NCBI GenBank assembly: GCA_025934545.1
Contig: JAICXV010000058.1
Location: 1 to 8,791, forward strand
Direction: 5' to 3'
DNA: 8,791 nucleotides
Source: Verrucomicrobiia bacterium
GTDB lineage: Bacteria; Verrucomicrobiota; Verrucomicrobiia; Limisphaerales; Palsa-1400
In this document: positions 7,131 through 8,791 of the stretch, piece by piece
How the letters are laid out: every line of letters begins with the position of its first letter
How positions within the stretch are numbered: the first letter of the stretch is position 1
Position numbers and translations under genes: made by a program
The notes under the pieces: generated by a model
Databases searched by the model: none
The model's input: the letters and a program-made list of their open reading frames with translations, nothing else
Told to the model about the DNA's origin: nothing

Positions 7131-7712
7131 ATGAATTCTACTAATCGATTGAGAGTCGGCGTCGGCCGTATTGCTGCCGGTATTTTGGCTATCTTAATTT
7201 GTCTTGCTGCTTCAGCTCGCGCAGCAGCAACGATTAAGGGAGACGTCGCGCCAAATTTCACGTTAAAAACATTGGAGGGTAAACCCGTAGAACTTGCTGG
7301 ATTGACCGCAAAAGGGCGCGTTGTCCTGGTTGTCTTGCGCGGGTGGCCCGGGTATCAATGTCCCGCTTGTGAAGGCCAGGTCCATGATTTCATTTCTGCC
7401 GCGGCTCAGTTTAAGGAACAAAAGGCGCAGGTCGTCTTTGTCTATCCCGGACCCGGTGAGAGTCTAATGATGCATGCCAAGGAATTCCTGCAAGACAAGT
7501 CTTGGCCGGCCGATTTCATTTTTATTACAGATCCCGATTATATGTTGACCGATGCGTACGGACTGCGGTGGAACGCACCAAATGAAACGGCATATCCGTC
7601 TACATTTATCGTCGATCAAGGCGCAATGGTCCGCTATGCCCACGTCGGCAAAAGTCACGGAGACCGCGTCAAAGCTGCGGCGGTATTAAAGGCGCTCTCT
7701 AAATTAAACTGA
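7131..7712 (+). CDS. Exported redoxin / peroxiredoxin-like (AhpC-TSA) protein
   Basis: The protein has 193 residues. An N-terminal signal peptide is clear: Arg residues at 7 and 13, a hydrophobic core at 14-27, and likely cleavage after ARA31. The mature part is a thioredoxin-fold redoxin: GDVAPNFTLKTLEGKPVEL (37-55), the active-site loop RGWPGYQCPACEGQ (70-83) with Cys77 and Cys80, FVYPGPGE (103-110), a DPDY segment (134-137), and the late cis-proline strand AYPSTFIVDQ (154-163). The CxxC could work as a peroxidatic/resolving pair or in thiol-disulfide exchange outside the cytoplasm. The single ATG at 7131 has only a weak AAAG-type ribosome-binding site. The gene is downstream of the zinc anti-sigma gene on the same strand after a 178-base gap with no promoter I could call. 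It is a plausible member of the ECF regulon, by context only. A hairpin terminator follows. Confidence 0.9.
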   Translation: MNSTNRLRVGVGRIAAGILAILICLAASARAAATIKGDVAPNFTLKTLEGKPVELAGLTAKGRVVLVVLRGWPGYQCPACEGQVHDFISAAAQFKEQKAQVVFVYPGPGESLMMHAKEFLQDKSWPADFIFITDPDYMLTDAYGLRWNAPNETAYPSTFIVDQGAMVRYAHVGKSHGDRVKAAAVLKALSKLN

Positions 7713-7720
7713 ATTCTAAT

Positions 7721-7743
7721 GTAGTAGTAGTAGTAGTAGTAGT
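7721..7743. repeat. GTA trinucleotide microsatellite
   Basis: There are seven full copies plus two bases of GTA (TAG in another register), uninterrupted over 23 bases. The tract begins eight bases after the redoxin stop codon and lies before the hairpin at 7768-7796. It is non-coding in the called genes and would be transcribed as part of the redoxin 3' end. Such short tandem repeats may vary in copy number by slippage. Confidence 0.95.
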
Positions 7744-7767
7744 TACACTCCCTTCGCCCCCGTCCCC

Positions 7768-7804
7768 TGCGCCGGCGCGTACGCAACGCCGGCGCATCTT
7801 CATT
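7768..7804 (+). terminator. Strong hairpin, likely transcription terminator of the redoxin gene
   Basis: TGCGCCGGCG (7768-7777) and CGCCGGCGCA (7787-7796) form a perfect 10-bp GC-rich stem with a 9-base loop. It is followed by TCTTCATTT, a moderately T-rich tail. It starts 55 bases after the redoxin stop and separates that gene from the lactonase gene, suggesting independent transcription of the latter. The tail is not a pure T run, so efficiency is uncertain. Confidence 0.6.
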
Positions 7805-7813
7805 TAAAACCGC

Positions 7814-7832
7814 AATCGGCGCCGCGATTTTT
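7814..7832 (+). terminator. Weak second hairpin with T run
   Basis: AATCG (7814-7818) pairs with CGATT (7825-7829) around a 6-base GC-rich loop and runs into further T residues (to 7832). It follows the main hairpin by 18 bases and could back it up. The stem is only five base pairs. Nothing else recognisable was found between here and the lactonase start at 7955. Confidence 0.2.
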
Positions 7833-7954
7833 CTGCAACCCGAAAGGAATATTTTCGGATCCGGCTGCTCTTATCCCTGTGCTCGGTTGTTTGCTTGCGG
7901 GCGACAATTCCGCAACTGGCAATCGGACACATGAACGAACAAAAGAAAATACTT

Positions 7955-8791
7955 ATGAATAGAAAAATACAAATCGTCGCGGCAACGCTCCTCTCAACTT
8001 TTAGCACATTGGTCGCCGCTGAAAACCGGAATGTAGATGCGCCAGGAGCCGTATTCACGATGAACAATTCTGCGAAAGAAAACCTCGTTTTCATTTACGA
8101 CCGGGCAAGCGATGGAATGCTTTCCTTTGTCCGTTCCGTTTCGACTGGCGGCCATGGAACCGACGTCGCGCTCGGAAATCAGGGCGGCATTGTGCTGAGC
8201 AAAGACAACCAGTGGTTGTTTGTTGTAAACGCCGGCAGCCATGAAATCACATCCTTCGCCGTTACCCCGACTGGCCTGGAATGGGTGGACAAGACTGATT
8301 CCGGTGGCTTGAACCCGGTCAGCATTTCGGTAAACAGAAATCTCTTGTATGTTGTAAATGCCGGCGGCAGCGCGGGCGGATCTGACAACATCACAGGGTT
8401 TACGGTAGGTACAAACGGCCACTTGCATGCGATTGCCGGCTCAACGCGTGAACTAAGCGCAGCGTCGACTGGTCCTGCTCAAATCGGATTCTCCGCAGAC
8501 GGCAATGTATTGATCGTGACGGAAAAGAACACATCGCTTATCGACACCTACACTGTCGATGCGCAAGGACTTCCAAATAGCCATCAATTGTTCACGTCGC
8601 CAGGACAAGAGCCTTTCGGCTTTTCATTCGATAAACGAAACCACTTGTTCGTTACCGAAGCCCCGGCGAGCACGATATCCTCGTATGAAGTGTCCTCTGA
8701 CGGAACGCTTTCAATCGTGAGCCGTTCCGTGCAAACACACCAGGCGGCGGCGTGCTGGCTGGCGGTGACAAAGAACGGCCGTTATGCATAC
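7955..8791 (+). CDS. Exported lactonase-family beta-propeller protein, 5' part
   Basis: The first 279 codons are present; the gene runs off the right edge. A signal peptide is evident: basic MNRKIQ, a hydrophobic core at 7-20, and likely cleavage after VAA22. The mature part has repeated propeller strands of the lactonase (6-phosphogluconolactonase-like, Pfam PF10282) type: NLVFIYDR, DNQWLFVVNAGSHEITSF, NRNLLYVVNAG, DNITGFTV, DGNVLIVTEK, IDTYTVDAQG, NHLFVTEA, ISSYEVSSDGTLSIV. Each blade pairs a 'visible in display or memory' strand with a 'name-value' strand. Catalysis cannot be assumed; many exported members have no known substrate. An in-frame ATG at 7931 would add eight residues (MNEQKKIL), but 7955 gives the cleaner signal peptide and has the purine-rich AAAAGAAAA ahead of it. 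The gene is separated from the redoxin by a terminator, so it likely has its own promoter, which I could not identify. Confidence 0.85.
   Translation, partial: MNRKIQIVAATLLSTFSTLVAAENRNVDAPGAVFTMNNSAKENLVFIYDRASDGMLSFVRSVSTGGHGTDVALGNQGGIVLSKDNQWLFVVNAGSHEITSFAVTPTGLEWVDKTDSGGLNPVSISVNRNLLYVVNAGGSAGGSDNITGFTVGTNGHLHAIAGSTRELSAASTGPAQIGFSADGNVLIVTEKNTSLIDTYTVDAQGLPNSHQLFTSPGQEPFGFSFDKRNHLFVTEAPASTISSYEVSSDGTLSIVSRSVQTHQAAACWLAVTKNGRYAY

Noticed and set aside
6931..7134. 67-codon plus-strand frame overlapping the anti-sigma 3' end and ending in an ATGA overlap with the redoxin start
   Set aside because: The neat overlap is tempting, but the peptide resembles no family I know, there is no ribosome-binding site before 6931, and composition looks non-coding. 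It is treated as chance.
7808..7954. Open frame extending the lactonase upstream of ATG 7955
   Set aside because: The only in-frame ATG is 7931, which lacks a ribosome-binding site; further upstream residues are Arg-rich, without a start codon suited to a signal peptide.
7994..8428. 144-codon minus-strand open frame inside the lactonase gene
   Set aside because: The plus strand shows a signal peptide and repeated propeller blades; the minus frame shows nothing recognisable.

Overview
The window looks like a Verrucomicrobia chromosome fragment, of the soil Pedosphaera/Chthoniobacter kind. This is inferred from protein style, not from a marker gene. The clues are a large secreted protein that joins FN3-like, DUF2341 and LamG modules and ends in a short 'W-to-FYRLQ' module, a family-typical ECF sigma/zinc anti-sigma pair, an FhlA-like PAS-GAF-AAA+ activator, and secreted redoxin and lactonase-type proteins. 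All coding assignments come from reading translations by eye; no database search was possible.

Layout. (1) Positions 2-3480 hold two co-directional genes for exported proteins: the 3' part of a modular glycoside-hydrolase-like surface protein (2-1975) and a secreted calcineurin-like metallophosphoesterase (1972-3480). They are joined by an ATGA stop/start overlap. (2) Positions 3481-3680 are a non-coding gap with an 8-bp inverted repeat and a near-consensus sigma-54 (-24/-12) sequence just before an ECF sigma factor gene. (3) Positions 3681-6952 form a dense regulatory block: ECF sigma factor, small STAS-like protein, a convergent sigma-54 activator on the minus strand (6512 to 4605), and a soluble zinc-binding anti-sigma factor (6656-6952). 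(4) Positions 7131-7712 encode an exported redoxin with a CxxC centre, followed by a GTA microsatellite and a strong hairpin terminator. (5) Positions 7955-8791 hold the 5' part of an exported beta-propeller lactonase-family protein, cut by the window end.

How the genes may work together. The ECF sigma factor and the zinc anti-sigma factor resemble members of a pair that is usually adjacent. Here a STAS protein and a sigma-54 activator lie between them. The sigma-54-like promoter in front of the ECF gene suggests a cascade: the PAS/GAF activator with sigma-54 switches on the ECF sigma factor, which is held in check by the zinc anti-sigma factor and perhaps tuned by the STAS protein. The exported redoxin, and possibly the lactonase-like protein, would be candidate outputs. 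The gene identities are well supported; the wiring is inference.

No rRNA, tRNA, CRISPR array, insertion sequence or phage gene was seen. No gap between genes exceeds 300 bases.
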